A stretch of DNA of 64,000 bases from assembly GCA_026873275.1 (NCBI GenBank), contig JANTUC010000001.1:2418001-2482000 (forward strand), written 5' to 3'. Source of the DNA: Pseudopithomyces maydicus. Lineage: Eukaryota > Ascomycota > Dothideomycetes > Pleosporales > Didymosphaeriaceae. The notes beneath the pieces are model-generated. The model did not search any database. It saw nothing but the letters and a program-made list of their open reading frames with translations, and was not told the DNA's origin. Positions 34,617 through 45,570 of the stretch are shown piece after piece (within the stretch, counting starts at the first letter, position 1; each line of letters begins with the position of its first letter). A program made the position numbers and the translations under genes.

Positions 34617-35055
34617 TTATTTCTTCTCACTTGTACCATCCTCTTCGAATCCCCAGCGTCCCGTCTGGTCCAACCCGAGCGGATTCTGTCCCGTCTGCTC
34701 CTTGCCCCCAATCTTCTCGGGCTTGGTATAGCTATCGACGTTTTTGCCGCCCAGCAGCTCGGATCGCTCGTCTTTATTGCCCAGCAGGGGGCCGAGAGCG
34801 CCGCGGGTGGTGCCGCCAAGTGCATCACCGAGAGGCCCCGTGATCTTCTCCAAAGGAGCGCCGACCGGACGCAAGCCGGTTTCGAGGACTTTGCCTGGAG
34901 GGTGTGAGAGCTGGGATGGGGAGAAGGGCGGCGGGGGAAGATGTACCAACTGGGTCGCCGATGGGTGCAAGGAGGCCTCCCGAGCCCTGATTTTCTTCCT
35001 CCTTTTCCTCCTTGTTTACGGGGATGTGCTGTTCCTGGTTCTCGTTGTTCGACAT
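34617..35055 (-). CDS. short conserved fungal protein of unknown function
   Basis: Exons 35055-34947 and 34894-34617 with a 52-nt GT-AG intron (donor GTACAT) give 128 aa. The N-terminal 30 residues are highly charged (KEEKEEE). After the junction (GDPVGKVLETGLRPVG) there is a Gly-rich middle with a repeated GPLGDALGG / GALGPLLGN pattern, then a polar tail. No signal peptide, no membrane helix and no known domain are seen. The glycine spacing is reminiscent of glycine-zipper proteins, but that is only a resemblance. Confidence 0.65.
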
Positions 35056-35631
35056 TTTGATGTACGGATTGGTGTATGGGTTGTTTGGGGTGGTTGCAGT
35101 GGTTGCAGTGGTTGCAGACAGGGTCGAGCTACAGGTGCCAGACTAATGCGAGGCAGATTGCGGATAGCGTGTCGCTACTCCCCTTAAGTATATGTCGGTA
35201 TCTACCCATCTACCTACGCGTTACATGAGGATTCAAGCTTCCGTCCTCTCTGACGTCACCTCGTGACGGAGCTGAGAGATTGACGTCGGCCATGCAGGTT
35301 TCCAGCGCCAACTCAATCGGGTATGGGCGACGTTGGCGGACGGACCTCGGCCCACTCGCCGAAACTCCACAGCTTGCCCGATTGCGGATGGGCCATGCGC
35401 GACACCTCACTGCATCCGTCCGATCGGAAATCGGGCTGCAGCCGCCGTGGCTTTTCGCATGCGACCAAAAGAGATAGGTAACCGAGCTTTGAACCCCTAC
35501 AGGATGTGATATCTCGCTCTGCACATGCCCTCGGACGAGCAGACGGCTCATTCCGTCGCCCCCTGCATCCTCTGACTGCCTGCCCCTCACGCTGAAGACC
35601 TCTTCCGCCGAACACAGACCATGGCGAACCG
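35056..35631. other. divergent promoter region
   Basis: Shared upstream region of two divergent short genes. It contains the GGTTGCAGT repeat listed separately. No exon is supported. Confidence 0.6.
35092..35117. repeat. GGTTGCAGT tandem repeat, about three copies
   Basis: Three nine-base copies (the last lacks one base) immediately upstream of the minus-strand gene that starts at 35055. Confidence 0.85.
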
Positions 35632-36495
35632 ATGGGATCCTTCGACGCCTGGCAGCTATTCATCCCCGAGCGGGAGCGCCGCCTCGCCCGGGAGCAGCAA
35701 CATGTCGCCGACCAGCGCTTCACAGTCGCCCTACGCCAGCGTCGACGGCAGTGGATACACGTGAGTCCTCTCCAGTTCGTCTCGCCTCAAATAGACTGCT
35801 AAGCCGCAGAAAAGCTTCCCGAGCGAATGTCCGGAGAATGGCAAGATCATCTATCCAACCACAGAGCTGTATCAGGCAATAACTGGCGCGCGATACTACT
35901 CAAGAATACACGCCCTGGTGCCTTTACCCACGTGGCCATTACTCGCCGACATGCTTTCCTTCTAGTGCGTACACCAGTCCGTTACTCGAAGCTGCTCTTA
36001 TGTCAAGTTTTCGTTCACTAATCTTGAATGAAGCCCGGGCTTGTCCGAATCATTTCTCACAGCCCATCGTAACATCATATTGCTCTACGATATGGACCTG
36101 GCCGCACATGAACTTCATTTTCAGACCGTCTTGCAGATGCTGCAGAGTCAGAAGATTGGATGGGAGGTACAGCAGTGCGTTTATGCACGAGCGACGCCGG
36201 CGGAGGTAGGTTTCGCCTTTGCAAGAGGCGGCGGTAGAAGGACGCTGGGGTTGATGATTGTGGATATAGGCTAAGTGGGTGGACGAAGAGTATGTTGGAC
36301 TTTGAAAAGAAACACAAGAGACGGCTGTTAGCAGCCCTACCTAAGAGAACAGAAGAGTTGGAACTGGACGAAATCCTAGCATTCGCCCCGATTCCTGATA
36401 TAAGAAAGGCCTCCTACGACATCATAACCGTGCCTTGTTGCTTTCGCCGCAAAGCAATCAAATCCTGCTTGCACAGCACGACGCAACCTATGTAA
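35632..36495 (+). CDS. conserved hypothetical protein, C-terminus unresolved
   Basis: The first three exons are well supported: 35632-35760, 35810-35964 and 36034-36205, with phase-compatible GT-AG introns; intron 2 has a CACTAATC branch site. They encode MGSFDAWQLFIPERERRLAR, then ECPENGKIIYPTTELYQAI and LADMLSFYPGLSESFL, then LYDMDLAAHELHFQTVLQ and QKIGWEVQQCVYARA. The remainder is less certain. My best model is 36270-36289 and 36348-36495, giving AKWVDEE then TEELELDEILAFAPIPDI, 207 aa in all, but a different frame at the end (ALLLSPQSNQILLAQHDA, stop near 36498) looks more natural and would need one extra base near 36420. I do not recognise the family. The ATG at 35621 is in another frame and was not used. 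Confidence 0.5.
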
Positions 36496-36966
36496 TCTAG
36501 TCAGAGTCATACTCTTTTCCTACCGAGGGACTCGCATGTCAGGAGGATAACAATGTTTGTTGAGGCAACACGCAACAAATGGTTTCCATTTTATGGGGAA
36601 TGCAAGAAGTCTCCCCAGTAGTAAGCTAGAAAGAAAATACCCTAACTTCACGCCGCAATTGCGACAGACCGTAGCACCCTTCTTCATCGTCCATCCAATC
36701 TGTTGATTGCTTTCGTGGACCTCCGCCCCTTTTTCTTCTTCGTAGATAATTTCCAAGATAATGAAACGTTCTTGTCCGAAACCACTCGAAAGCGAGTCGG
36801 AAGTCCCTGAGCTCTACAGTCTTTTTTGAACCCCTTAGACTATTGATTGAGTTGCACACTCAGTGCATCCAATTCCATTTGCAGACAGAATCTCGTCAAC
36901 TTGTTCCTTCCAATTCTTCCCTTTAACCTTTAGCCCCCCGCATTTTCGTTTCATGGAGTTGAGGGT
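36496..36966. other. intergenic between convergent genes
   Basis: No coding signal is seen. Confidence 0.6.
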
Positions 36967-37532
36967 CTACTGCTCGGCCTCATCACGAGCTCTCTTCATG
37001 AGCAACTCGCTCGCTTGCAAGTCCGCGTCGTCCCGCTTCCGCTTCCGCTGGGCAGATTCGCCCTCGCATCGACCTGCTAGTAGCGATTCATGTCGATACA
37101 AGGTAGCCTCCTCGGGTTTCTCAAGCTCCTCTGGTGGCGACCTGCTCAGCTCTTGGTCGTAATCATTCCAAGGTCCAATGGAGCGCTCATAATCCAAGCG
37201 CATTGCCCTCCAGAAGGGATGTACTCTGTCGTATACCAACCGGAGGTCCCGATCCTGGAGGCATTTCCAGGCAGTGGCTAACTAATCAGCTTTGTCAGTT
37301 TCTTGATGTTCCACCCGCATGGCAGTACTTGATGGAGACTACACACCTTCATCATGGTATCGTCGTAGACTGCCCTGGGGCCCTTGTTATCAGGGTGGTG
37401 TATTTTTACCAACTTGATGAACGCTCTCTTAATTTCGACGAGTGGTGAATTCCGTGGTACCCCTAGAATGAAATAATGATCCTGGACCGGGGGCTTCACA
37501 GGCCTGATGCCATCTGGCTTCTTTGGCGTCAT
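36967..37532 (-). CDS. small J-domain (DnaJ-like) protein
   Basis: Exons 37532-37347 and 37281-36967 with a 65-nt GT-AG intron give 166 aa. The J domain occupies about residues 18-75: DHYFILGVPRNSPLVEIKRA (helices I-II), KLVKIHHPDN with the invariant HPD tripeptide that stimulates Hsp70 ATPase, and MMKLATAWKCLQDRDLRLVYD (helix III, restored by splicing). No Gly/Phe-rich or zinc region is present, so this is a class C (DnaJC-type) co-chaperone. The C-terminal 80 residues are charged and helical, ending in a Lys/Arg-rich stretch (RKRKRDD) that could direct it to the nucleus or to nucleic acid. There is no signal peptide or membrane segment. Confidence 0.88.
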
Positions 37533-38459
37533 CGCAAAGGATGATGATGCTGATGTTTATCTGTAAAATTAATTAGAAATGGTTCGTATTAGGTGGGAGG
37601 ATCGGTCGAGAATTGAAGGTCGAGCGGGACAGTGGGGAAGGATTGTAAAGCTGGGCAGCGGGGTTTTTATATCATTAAAAAGTTATTCACGCAGAGAAAC
37701 AGAATGTGGGTGAATGTGAGAATGGGAATAAAAGTAAAAATCGCAGCAAGAGCAAAAGTGAGAGTGGCAGAGATTTAGATTGAGCTAAGCTGAATTGACC
37801 GGAAATGTCAGTACCTACAGCGACCATAGTAGAAAGAGTATTGGTATACAAAATGTACAAATTGTTAACAAGGAAAAATACGATGTGTTAGTACAACAGA
37901 AGTGGGGATTTACGCTGGCTCTGTGTGAAATGCGCAGCCTCTGCAACAAGCGACCCCTTTCCCTTTTTTTCGTGTAAATGTTTTTGTTAGTGTTGGTTTT
38001 TCTGTATTCAGTTGTGATATACCATCACCCAATTCATCGGATTCACGACTCGAAGAAGTGTGTCGATGCCGCTCTAGTAGACAGTTTTCTCTTCACTAGC
38101 ATCACCTGTACCACGACCGGATCCCATGTTTTGTATCATCTATCTTTGCGAATACCCCAAAGTCTTGCCACATTATCTCGCGATAATATTACCCAAACGG
38201 TCGTGTTTCGTGGATTGTCAGTTGCTTGTCAAAGCTCGGTTGGCCCCACAAAGGTAGACGTCTCGCCTTTCAGGGTGAAACGCGTTGCGTCTTCAACCGA
38301 AACACCATACCTGTAAGAGTCTGCAACTTTCGAAGCTCATCTATATAGTTATTGCGACTCATTCCCTCTTTGTTGAAAAGTGTATTTCTAGTTGAAAGCC
38401 AATTTGATTGTAGCCGTCTACATACGTTGAACGGAAATTTTAAGACTCAAGGATTTAAC
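37533..38459. other. divergent promoter region, AT-rich
   Basis: Upstream of both the J-domain gene (-) and the UstYa-like gene (+). AT-rich, with no exon supported. Confidence 0.6.
38342..38348 (+). promoter_or_regulatory. TATA-like box upstream of the UstYa-like gene
   Basis: TATATAG lies 112 bases upstream of the ATG at 38460. Position and sequence are compatible with a core promoter, but AT-rich surroundings make a chance match possible. Confidence 0.35.
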
Positions 38460-39591
38460 ATGCCCCGTGGCCAAGAAGTACTCGCCGAGTCCGAAACTCA
38501 CATTCTATCTACGAGCGTCGAAAAACAATGGCAAACAGCAGAGTTTGAAGGATCGCAAACGTCACAAAAACAATCATTATTGCGAGCATGTGAGAAGTAT
38601 TGGCGACTGATTACGATCAGCCTCCTTGCCATCGTTGTCGTACTTCAAGTGGCTATATGGAGCACAATGCGTGACAACTCAACAAGATGCTCACCGCAAG
38701 TCGGCGCAGAATACAAAGGCCTTTCCCCAGACTGTAGGTGGCGACTTCGTACCATCCAAGGGCGATACTAACGTATTGCAGTTCCCACGGAAGTGAGAAA
38801 ATGGGAGGCAGACTACGAATTTGTTCCGCTCAATGCTTCTGAGTTTCTCGACGAGAAGGTCTCGGCCAAGTGGGCGACTTTGCTGCCACCTTCTGGTATG
38901 AAGTCATTTCCGATATCTCTCTTGATCTAGCACAGTAGCTCACGTATTCCTAGCGTTGAGCGAGTTTCCTGAAGATGGCTTAGTGTACAGCTCTACTTCT
39001 GTGACGCACCAGTTACATTGCGTGGTAAGTTTCTAGTTGTTCTACCCCGAGTACCTGCCAGGCAATCGGGAATTCGTGTTGATGATGCTGATATAATTCA
39101 GTATATCATGGGCAAAATCTTTTCCGCAGTCTTGACTAAATCACCAAATATACCTGAACCTGAGGATTACGAACCACACTTCCTCCGTATGTACTAGCGT
39201 GTTCCGTCGCACGATGTCTTGCTGTCTTGATATTGTCTTGAGACACTACGCTCCTAGAAATCTAGCTGACATGTTTTAGATTGCGTAGACTACATGCGGC
39301 AAGCTGCCATGTGCGCAGGAGATGTCGCCATCGAGCCCCGAGGCGTTGATGGTCAGCGTGGTCCAATCAATCTGGACACTGCCTTCAATGGAAGCCACGG
39401 CAAGTACATAGCTCTTGCAAAACTGATGATGTATACTGATTGTACTTGTAGTATGTAAGGACTATAGCAAGGTCAAGATGTATCTTGAAGGTGAGAAATA
39501 TATGCATCCGCCGATCGTAAGCAAAATGGACTAATTTGCCGTAGAACAAATCAAGGAGGGAGTGCGTGAAATTCTTCCGTTGGACGATTGA
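38460..39591 (+). CDS. UstYa-like oxidase, DUF3328 family
   Basis: Seven exons, 38460-38733, 38782-38895, 38954-39024, 39102-39186, 39280-39399, 39452-39490 and 39545-39591, give 249 aa. The N-terminal tail is cytosolic, followed by a single membrane helix (about residues 48-68: WRLITISLLAIVVVLQVAIW). The two family-defining copper or iron motifs are present: HQLHC at 148-152 and HC at 182-183 in FLHCVDYMRQ, the second formed across an intron. Family knowledge: UstYa/UstYb proteins oxidatively cyclise ribosomally made peptides (ustiloxin, phomopsin, cyclochlorotine) and some other metabolites. Intron 5 (39400-39451) is a GC-AG intron with the consensus donor GCAAGT. The gene converges with an aldo-keto reductase 118 bases away. 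The substrate is unknown, and no precursor peptide was found nearby. Confidence 0.92.
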
Positions 39592-39709
39592 ACGGTAAAG
39601 AAGATTAGATGCTGGCAATTGAACTTTTTCACTTTGATTACGCTAGATTTGTTATAGCCCACTCTAGACGAGCCCCCTTTCTATATCCAGCCATAGGGTT
39701 AAATAGAAT

Positions 39710-40818
39710 TTAGACAATGACCTTGTGAGGTGCCTCCTTCTCCTCGGGCTCGTTGAAAATGTTCACGGGCCACCTCGGCTTGTTGGCGACGTAAGGAATG
39801 TTGAACCGGCGGGGCTCGTTCTTGCCGATGCTCTCAATCTTCTCAAAGTCCTCGCTGGAAAGCTCAATCTCCTTGAAGTTCTCCTGGATACGCGATGCAG
39901 TGACCGACTTGGGGATGACGGAGTGCCCACCGACCTGAGCCCACGCGAGGATGACCTGAGCTGGGGTGGCCTTGTTCTTCTCAGCGACCTCCTTGACGAT
40001 GTCGTGCTGGACGAGAAGAGGGAGGCCGAGCATGTTGTTTCCGAAAGCCTGCAATCAATCAATCAGCACTGCGTAAGCCACGCGGACATGGTCTACGCAC
40101 AGAGTATTCGGTGATGTGGATGTTCTTCTCCGCGCAGTACTTGATGAGCTCTGGCTGGAGAAGACGAGGGTGGCGTTCGATCTGGTTAGCGGCGGGAGTC
40201 ACACCGGTGCCATCGATGAGGGCCTGGAGGTGCTCCTTTGTGTGGTTCGAGACACCAACGGCGCGAGCCTTGGACTTGTCGAGCTTGGTCATGGCCCTCC
40301 ATGTGTCGACGATGGAGATGTCGTCGAGCATCTTGACGTCGCCGTCGGGGTGGTCGGACTTGTCCTGCAGGGGGAAGAGATTCTGGTGGACATTGGCGCG
40401 TTCGTCAAAGGCAACGGGGAAGTGGACGAGGTAGAGGTCGAGGTAGTCAAGGCCCAGCTCGGCCAAGCAATCGTCGAGAGCGTCTGCGACGTGCTCGGGG
40501 CGATGCTGCGAGTTCCAAAGCTTGGAGACGATGAAAAGATCCTCGCGCTTGATACCAAGCTCGGTGAAGGCCTTCTTGAAAGCGCCAGCGATCTCCTTCT
40601 GATTGCCGTAGACCTTTGCCAGGTCAATGTGCTTGTAGCCAGCCTTGAGGGCCTCGTAGACAGCAGCCTCGACCTGGCCGGGCTCGGCCTGCCACGTGCC
40701 GAAACCCAGTTGACTGTGGTGTGGCGGTTAGCGGTGCGGTCAGTGGACCAGGGCTGGGGATGAAGACACACGGGATGGAGGCGCCGGTGTTGAGCTTGAC
40801 GGTTCTGCCGAGAGACAT
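39710..40818 (-). CDS. aldo-keto reductase
   Basis: Exons 40818-40772, 40713-40101 and 40048-39710 (introns of 58 and 52 nt) give 332 aa, the usual AKR length. The catalytic tetrad is complete: D46 and Y51 in HIDLAKVYGN, K80 in VSKLWNS, and H113 in LYLVHFP. The NADPH-binding IPKSVTASRIQENF segment lies near the C-terminus. The sequence type is close to fungal glycerol dehydrogenase or xylose-reductase-like enzymes that reduce small aldehydes and ketones in the cytosol. The substrate cannot be set from sequence. It faces the UstYa-like gene tail to tail. Such reductases occur in secondary-metabolite clusters, but equally in central metabolism. Confidence 0.92.
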
Positions 40819-42263
40819 GATGAAGGGATGGTGGAGGGATGCTTGGGGGGATGCTTGGGGGAGCAGAGCGATTTATCGTGTTCAGATGGAGCCCTCCCCG
40901 AAGGCGACGCGGGGCAAAGTTGGAGGTGGCATGGTGGGGTTCCAGTCTAGGACGGTGCCATCTCCGTCTTGAGAACCGCACCCGCTCCGCGGCCCACTTT
41001 TGGCGCGTCATCGGTTGGAGTGCCATCGCAGCCCACCTCAGAAGTCCCGGAAAATCATGCGGATGAGGCTCAAGTGTCGCTGCACCTCGGACGCCAGCCC
41101 AGACGATTGGTGGGTTAATCTGGACAGGGCTGTCGACATTACAATACCCACTGGGCCGCAGCCATGGGACCCGTCGGAACACGCACCAACACGCACCTGG
41201 ATAGTCTATCCCAGTCCGGAAGCACCGCCTTGCTTGCACCTGGTTACTTGGGAGGTGATCGAATTCACCATGCTTGATGGATTCGGATACGCTAGAATCG
41301 AGGCTACTCTTGGAATCGCTCTCAAATTTATAATCTTGTAGTCGGCACTGGTAGCGGTGACAAAGACGAGTATATCTGTAGTACTTGTTTCAGACATTGT
41401 AGCAGCTACGACCAACACTTTTTCCAGAGATTGTCCTGTAACTTGCTACAGCAAGCCTACATATAAAGCCATCAATATGCACGTGATTTTATCGCCACCT
41501 CCTGGGCACCTGTTAAGGTCTAGCTTGCCTCTCTCCGGCGCGCCACTGCCTAGACTTGGTGTGTTTGGCTTTCTTGGAACCATGCTCATCATTTCTTCTT
41601 GTGCTACTCTCAATATCCAATTTATATTTAGCTTATGTGCAAAATTGTTAAAGAGGTCCTGATAATGACCTCCGTATCGTCCAGGGTCCTCTAAAGATGC
41701 GGCCATGTTGAAAGTGGGTAGCCGCTGCTCAAGGTGGTGGTGTGATCGAACGACTGCGGAGCACATAGCTCATGTATCGGGCCTCTTCTGATAACCGGAC
41801 TTGACGCTAGAAAGCTAATGAAAGATGGCCTAACGGCATGGTAACAACGAAGGGGCGGGTTTTTCGGTAGAAGCTGGGTCGCAACTTTAGCCCCCACGGC
41901 ATGAAAGAGGAACAGCGGGTGTTTCGCACGGACAAGAAACACGATATGATTGGCCCACTCGTTAAAACACAGCCTCCTGTGTGCGGGTTTCTAGCGGACT
42001 TCGGGTCTCTTTGTATTTTGCTGCGAGTGGCCAAATGTAGAGTAAGTACTTCCTGGTATCGGCTATCACAGTGGGTACATCGTATTCAACGGTAATACAC
42101 CCCATAATCCCAAAAATAATCTTCAGAAAACTTACGCTAGTCGATTTAGGTAGGGAGGCATATTTATTTGGAGTTAACTTACAACTTGTACATAAACAGC
42201 GGAAGACTCTCAGCCTTGTGCAACTTTTATTATCCACACCTCTCTTTTCTTCGTACATCTATC
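40819..42263. other. intergenic, no gene seen
   Basis: 1.4 kb. A short tandem duplication (GGGATGCTTGGGGG-like) lies at about 40836-40862, directly upstream of the aldo-keto reductase start. No exon is supported. Confidence 0.55.
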
Positions 42264-43410
42264 ATGTTTGGCTTCTTTCTTACAGTCTTTACAGCTTCCG
42301 TGCTGGCTTCGCCTTTTTCTTTGGCTGATGCACGCCCACAGCCGCGTGACACGGCATGCCGTGGCATCGACGGGCCCTTTCTTCGGGACAATTTTCCTGA
42401 TCCATGTTCGTTTTCAAGAGCTAGATAATCAACGATCCAAAGCTAAAATTCCACAGCGCTGACGAATCTTGACGGGACCTGGTACAGCTTCGCTACCTTC
42501 AACGGGAAAGACTTTCGAGGTGCATCAAGCAAAAATATCTCAAGCGGTTGGGAGAGATTTCCAAGTGGGAAACTAGTGGCCATCGAGGAAGCCACATGGG
42601 CCGTTGCCAATAGAATGTGGGCACCTGATGTCATGCGAAGGACAGACGGGAAATTTGTCATGTTCGTGTGGTCTTGTACTTGGCCACAGACGATTGCTAA
42701 CCCCACCTAGGTACTTTACAGCAGACGACAAGCAAAAGCCGACACAGCAGTGTATCGGAGCTGCGATCAGCGATACGATCAATGGACTGTATCACCCTGT
42801 AAACGATTTCGTACAGTGCAACCGCTCTTCACATGGTGTCATTGATGCTGCTTGGTTCAAAGACACAGATGGCAGACAATACATCACTTACAAGGCTGAG
42901 AATCCCAGCGGCAGACTGGAAATTAGAGAAGTCGCTCATTCGGGTAAGAGCCCACACAGATGGCTTACCAGAAGCCAAGCTAATTCATGACCAGGGCCCA
43001 AGGAGGGAGTTCAATGGATCGGAAATGCAGTCTATCTTCTAAAGCCCCGCGATCAAGGTTTCTGGGATGGTCAAAATATGGAAGCTCCCTACATATTCAA
43101 GCGCAACGGCATCTACTTCTTGCTGTATAGCACACACTGGACGAACAACGAGACTTACGACGTACAATATGCCACATCAAAGCACATCATGGGGCCATAC
43201 ACGAGACAAAAGGAGCCTCTACTCAAGAGCGGCACGAAGTACGGTTGTAACCTCGTAGGTCCGGGTGGCGCGAGCTTCCAGCGATTCCAAGCCAGCAAAG
43301 GCAATACATTGAAGATGGCGTTCCATGCTAGAGAGAAGCTGGGTGGAGGACGTATGTTTTACACGGCAACTGTACACGTGAACGGGGAAAAGCTTGAGAT
43401 TCCTGCGTAA
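42264..43410 (+). CDS. secreted glycoside hydrolase, GH43 family
   Basis: Four exons, 42264-42405, 42457-42667, 42711-42943 and 42995-43410 (introns of 51, 43 and 51 nt), give 333 aa. Residues about 1-17 form a signal peptide (MFGFFLTVFTASVLA). The five-bladed propeller landmarks of GH43 are present: the general base Asp in DNFPDPSLTNLDGTWYSF, created by the first junction; the modulating Asp in GVIDAAWFKDTDG; and the acid Glu in QNMEAPYIFKRNGIYFLLYS. GH43 enzymes remove arabinose or xylose from plant cell-wall polysaccharides, so a role in degrading plant wall is likely. The subfamily is not resolved. There is no carbohydrate-binding module. Confidence 0.9.
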
Positions 43411-43965
43411 AATTTTGTGGTACAATCGGTAACGGCAACCTTCAGTTTCAAATGGGGTACCGATACTCCTCGTGACTGTAACACTGCATGCCTCATTCCT
43501 GTCAGTCACCATTTACTTCTATTACATAGTAAAACTTCTTCTATAGACATTTATTGTTTCACAAGCTGCAAAGCTTGTTTTCAATCCCATCATTGAAGTA
43601 GAAACCTGCTTTGCATGTTTGATACTATGAGAGCTGAGAAATGCAAACATCTGCGAACCGGTAGCAATTAGAGGTGCACAAACTTAGAAGGTAGCCATAC
43701 TAATTTATACGCGCGGCAGAAATCTTTGCTTTATGACTTGTTACAAAAGAATGAAAGCAAAACAAAACATTGAGACATTTGTCTTACGTGGAGATCCTAT
43801 TGATTGGTTGTTTGTTTGACAAATCATGTCCGTCTAATTGCACCACCCAGTCTTACTATCCATATAAAAGCTGAGGAAAATCGATTACGTTGAGCAGCCT
43901 CTTGCATCTCAAAAATCGCCAATCAAGTTGACGAAGCCAAATAGCTGGCCAAGTGCGTCTGCCAA
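43411..43965. other. intergenic, AT-rich
   Basis: No exon is supported. The last 110 bases are the promoter of the CCCH gene. Confidence 0.6.
43863..43869 (+). promoter_or_regulatory. TATA box upstream of the CCCH zinc-finger gene
   Basis: TATAAAA lies 97 bases before the ATG at 43966, a normal distance in filamentous fungi. A reverse CCAAT lies further upstream at about 43801-43805. Confidence 0.45.
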
Positions 43966-45570
43966 ATGGTCAACTCCCAGGCGCCGTCGTCAACACGCTT
44001 AGATCCCAAAATACGGTATTATATTCATCGGACCAATGAGAAAACCATTGTTCCTCTCATCCCTGCTGATCAACTACCATTTCATCTCAAGGACTTTCCG
44101 CCGAACTTGAACCACAGACAGTTGGCTGAAGGTGGATGGAAATTCCTGGATGACACATCAGAAGTACCGTTTCCCCTTCCACTTCTCAATGCATCTGTAC
44201 AGCCTTCTACTGCACTCAAACCGAATAAGACGTCGGGAAAGACGAGAAACTTGATACTTGGGGCGTCTAAAAATGACGGCACTGTAACAAAAGGTTCCAA
44301 CAAAGAAGAGCTTTCCAGCAAAACGTTCTCTACTAATGAACTTGTCCCGGCTTCGACTCAAGTTGGAGATGTTAATGTGCTGCGGAAGGCCGCAAAAGCT
44401 ACCATCAAGAGTCGTCCGACGTATGTTAGGGTACATTCCCTGACAGATAGTATGGCTGCCATATACACACAAGATGCACATAAATTTGGATACAAGAAGT
44501 TGTCGCCCAAGAAAAAAGAAACGAAATCTCAGGAAGAGAGAGAGTATTGTCGTCGTTGGATCAGAACCGGTGGATGCATCCATGAAACGAAAGGGTGCTG
44601 GTACAGACATGAAATGCCATTGTTAGAGGAACTAAGAAAGATCGGGATCATGAAACTTCCGCAGTGGTACCGAGAGAGCAGAAAAGATATGCTAAAGTTA
44701 TCACTGCTCGAGCTCTCTCCAAAGGCCGATCACCCCAGCACGCTTGGCCCTCATGCTGTAAAGACAGAGAAAGAACAAGTCCCAGAAAAGGAACATGATC
44801 ATATAACCTTGGGCTCCCACGGAACACACAATACTAGCACTGCAAATGATTTAATACTCATGGATGTGGAGGAATCCGACCCCAAGTCTCAAGCAAGTCC
44901 AATTGCTGTTGTCATGTCAAAATCATCAGACAAACTCCATGATCTGAACGTAGACTCCCGAGCGGTTAAGCCGCCTGAAAGCGTTCCCCACTCTCCCTCA
45001 GACTCCATTATCCGTTCTCAGCAACCAGCATCGACTTCAACAAAGAATGATGTAGAAGCACCGCTGCGTGATTCGATCGATCCTCATGCACATGCTCTCC
45101 CGAAACCTGTAATAAAACGAGAGCAATGCAAGATATCATTAATTAACAGATCGACTAATTCGTTCAACGGTACAACTACGATCTCATCAATCGTATCGGC
45201 GCCAGAGACCATCTCAAAGCCGACTAAAACGTGCAGCGATATCTCGCGCCGTATATCACAAGCCGCCACTAAGAAAAATAGGCGAACATGTACACCACTC
45301 ACAGATTCACATAAATTGACAATTCTCGGCCCCACTAAGAGAAATCAGAGTGTTATTGAAAAATGTGACATCGCCCTTGGAGATTCTGCCTTGCGAATCG
45401 CAGAAGACACAATCGTAAAGCTGGCCAAAATATCCAACAAGCGCAAAGTTATTCCTAAGAAGATTTGCAAGGTGCAAACTCAGCAGGATCTAGAAAGTGA
45501 AAAAGTTAGTAGCTCTAGCGAGAAGAAGGGAATGGATGTATCATACGCAATAGTGGATGAGGCTGATTAA
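43966..45570 (+). CDS. CCCH zinc-finger protein
   Basis: A single exon of 534 aa. One zinc finger is visible at about residues 193-214: YCRRWIRTGGCIHETKGC then WYRH, spacing C-x8-C-x6-C-x3-H, preceded by a basic KKLSPKKKETKSQEE stretch and followed by PLLEELRKIGIMKLPQWYR. That trailing pattern recurs in fungal proteins annotated as C-x8-C-x5-C-x3-H finger proteins. CCCH fingers usually bind RNA. The rest is low-complexity, Ser/Thr/Lys-rich and probably disordered. The AT-rich codon use differs from the GC-richer genes at 8-31 kb. The target is unknown. Confidence 0.75.
   Translation: MVNSQAPSSTRLDPKIRYYIHRTNEKTIVPLIPADQLPFHLKDFPPNLNHRQLAEGGWKFLDDTSEVPFPLPLLNASVQPSTALKPNKTSGKTRNLILGASKNDGTVTKGSNKEELSSKTFSTNELVPASTQVGDVNVLRKAAKATIKSRPTYVRVHSLTDSMAAIYTQDAHKFGYKKLSPKKKETKSQEEREYCRRWIRTGGCIHETKGCWYRHEMPLLEELRKIGIMKLPQWYRESRKDMLKLSLLELSPKADHPSTLGPHAVKTEKEQVPEKEHDHITLGSHGTHNTSTANDLILMDVEESDPKSQASPIAVVMSKSSDKLHDLNVDSRAVKPPESVPHSPSDSIIRSQQPASTSTKNDVEAPLRDSIDPHAHALPKPVIKREQCKISLINRSTNSFNGTTTISSIVSAPETISKPTKTCSDISRRISQAATKKNRRTCTPLTDSHKLTILGPTKRNQSVIEKCDIALGDSALRIAEDTIVKLAKISNKRKVIPKKICKVQTQQDLESEKVSSSSEKKGMDVSYAIVDEAD

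Noticed and set aside
35621..35760. ATG at 35621 starting a Ser-rich frame (MANRWDPSTPG)
   Set aside because: Its donor phase does not match the next conserved exon, whereas the ATG at 35632 in another frame joins in phase.
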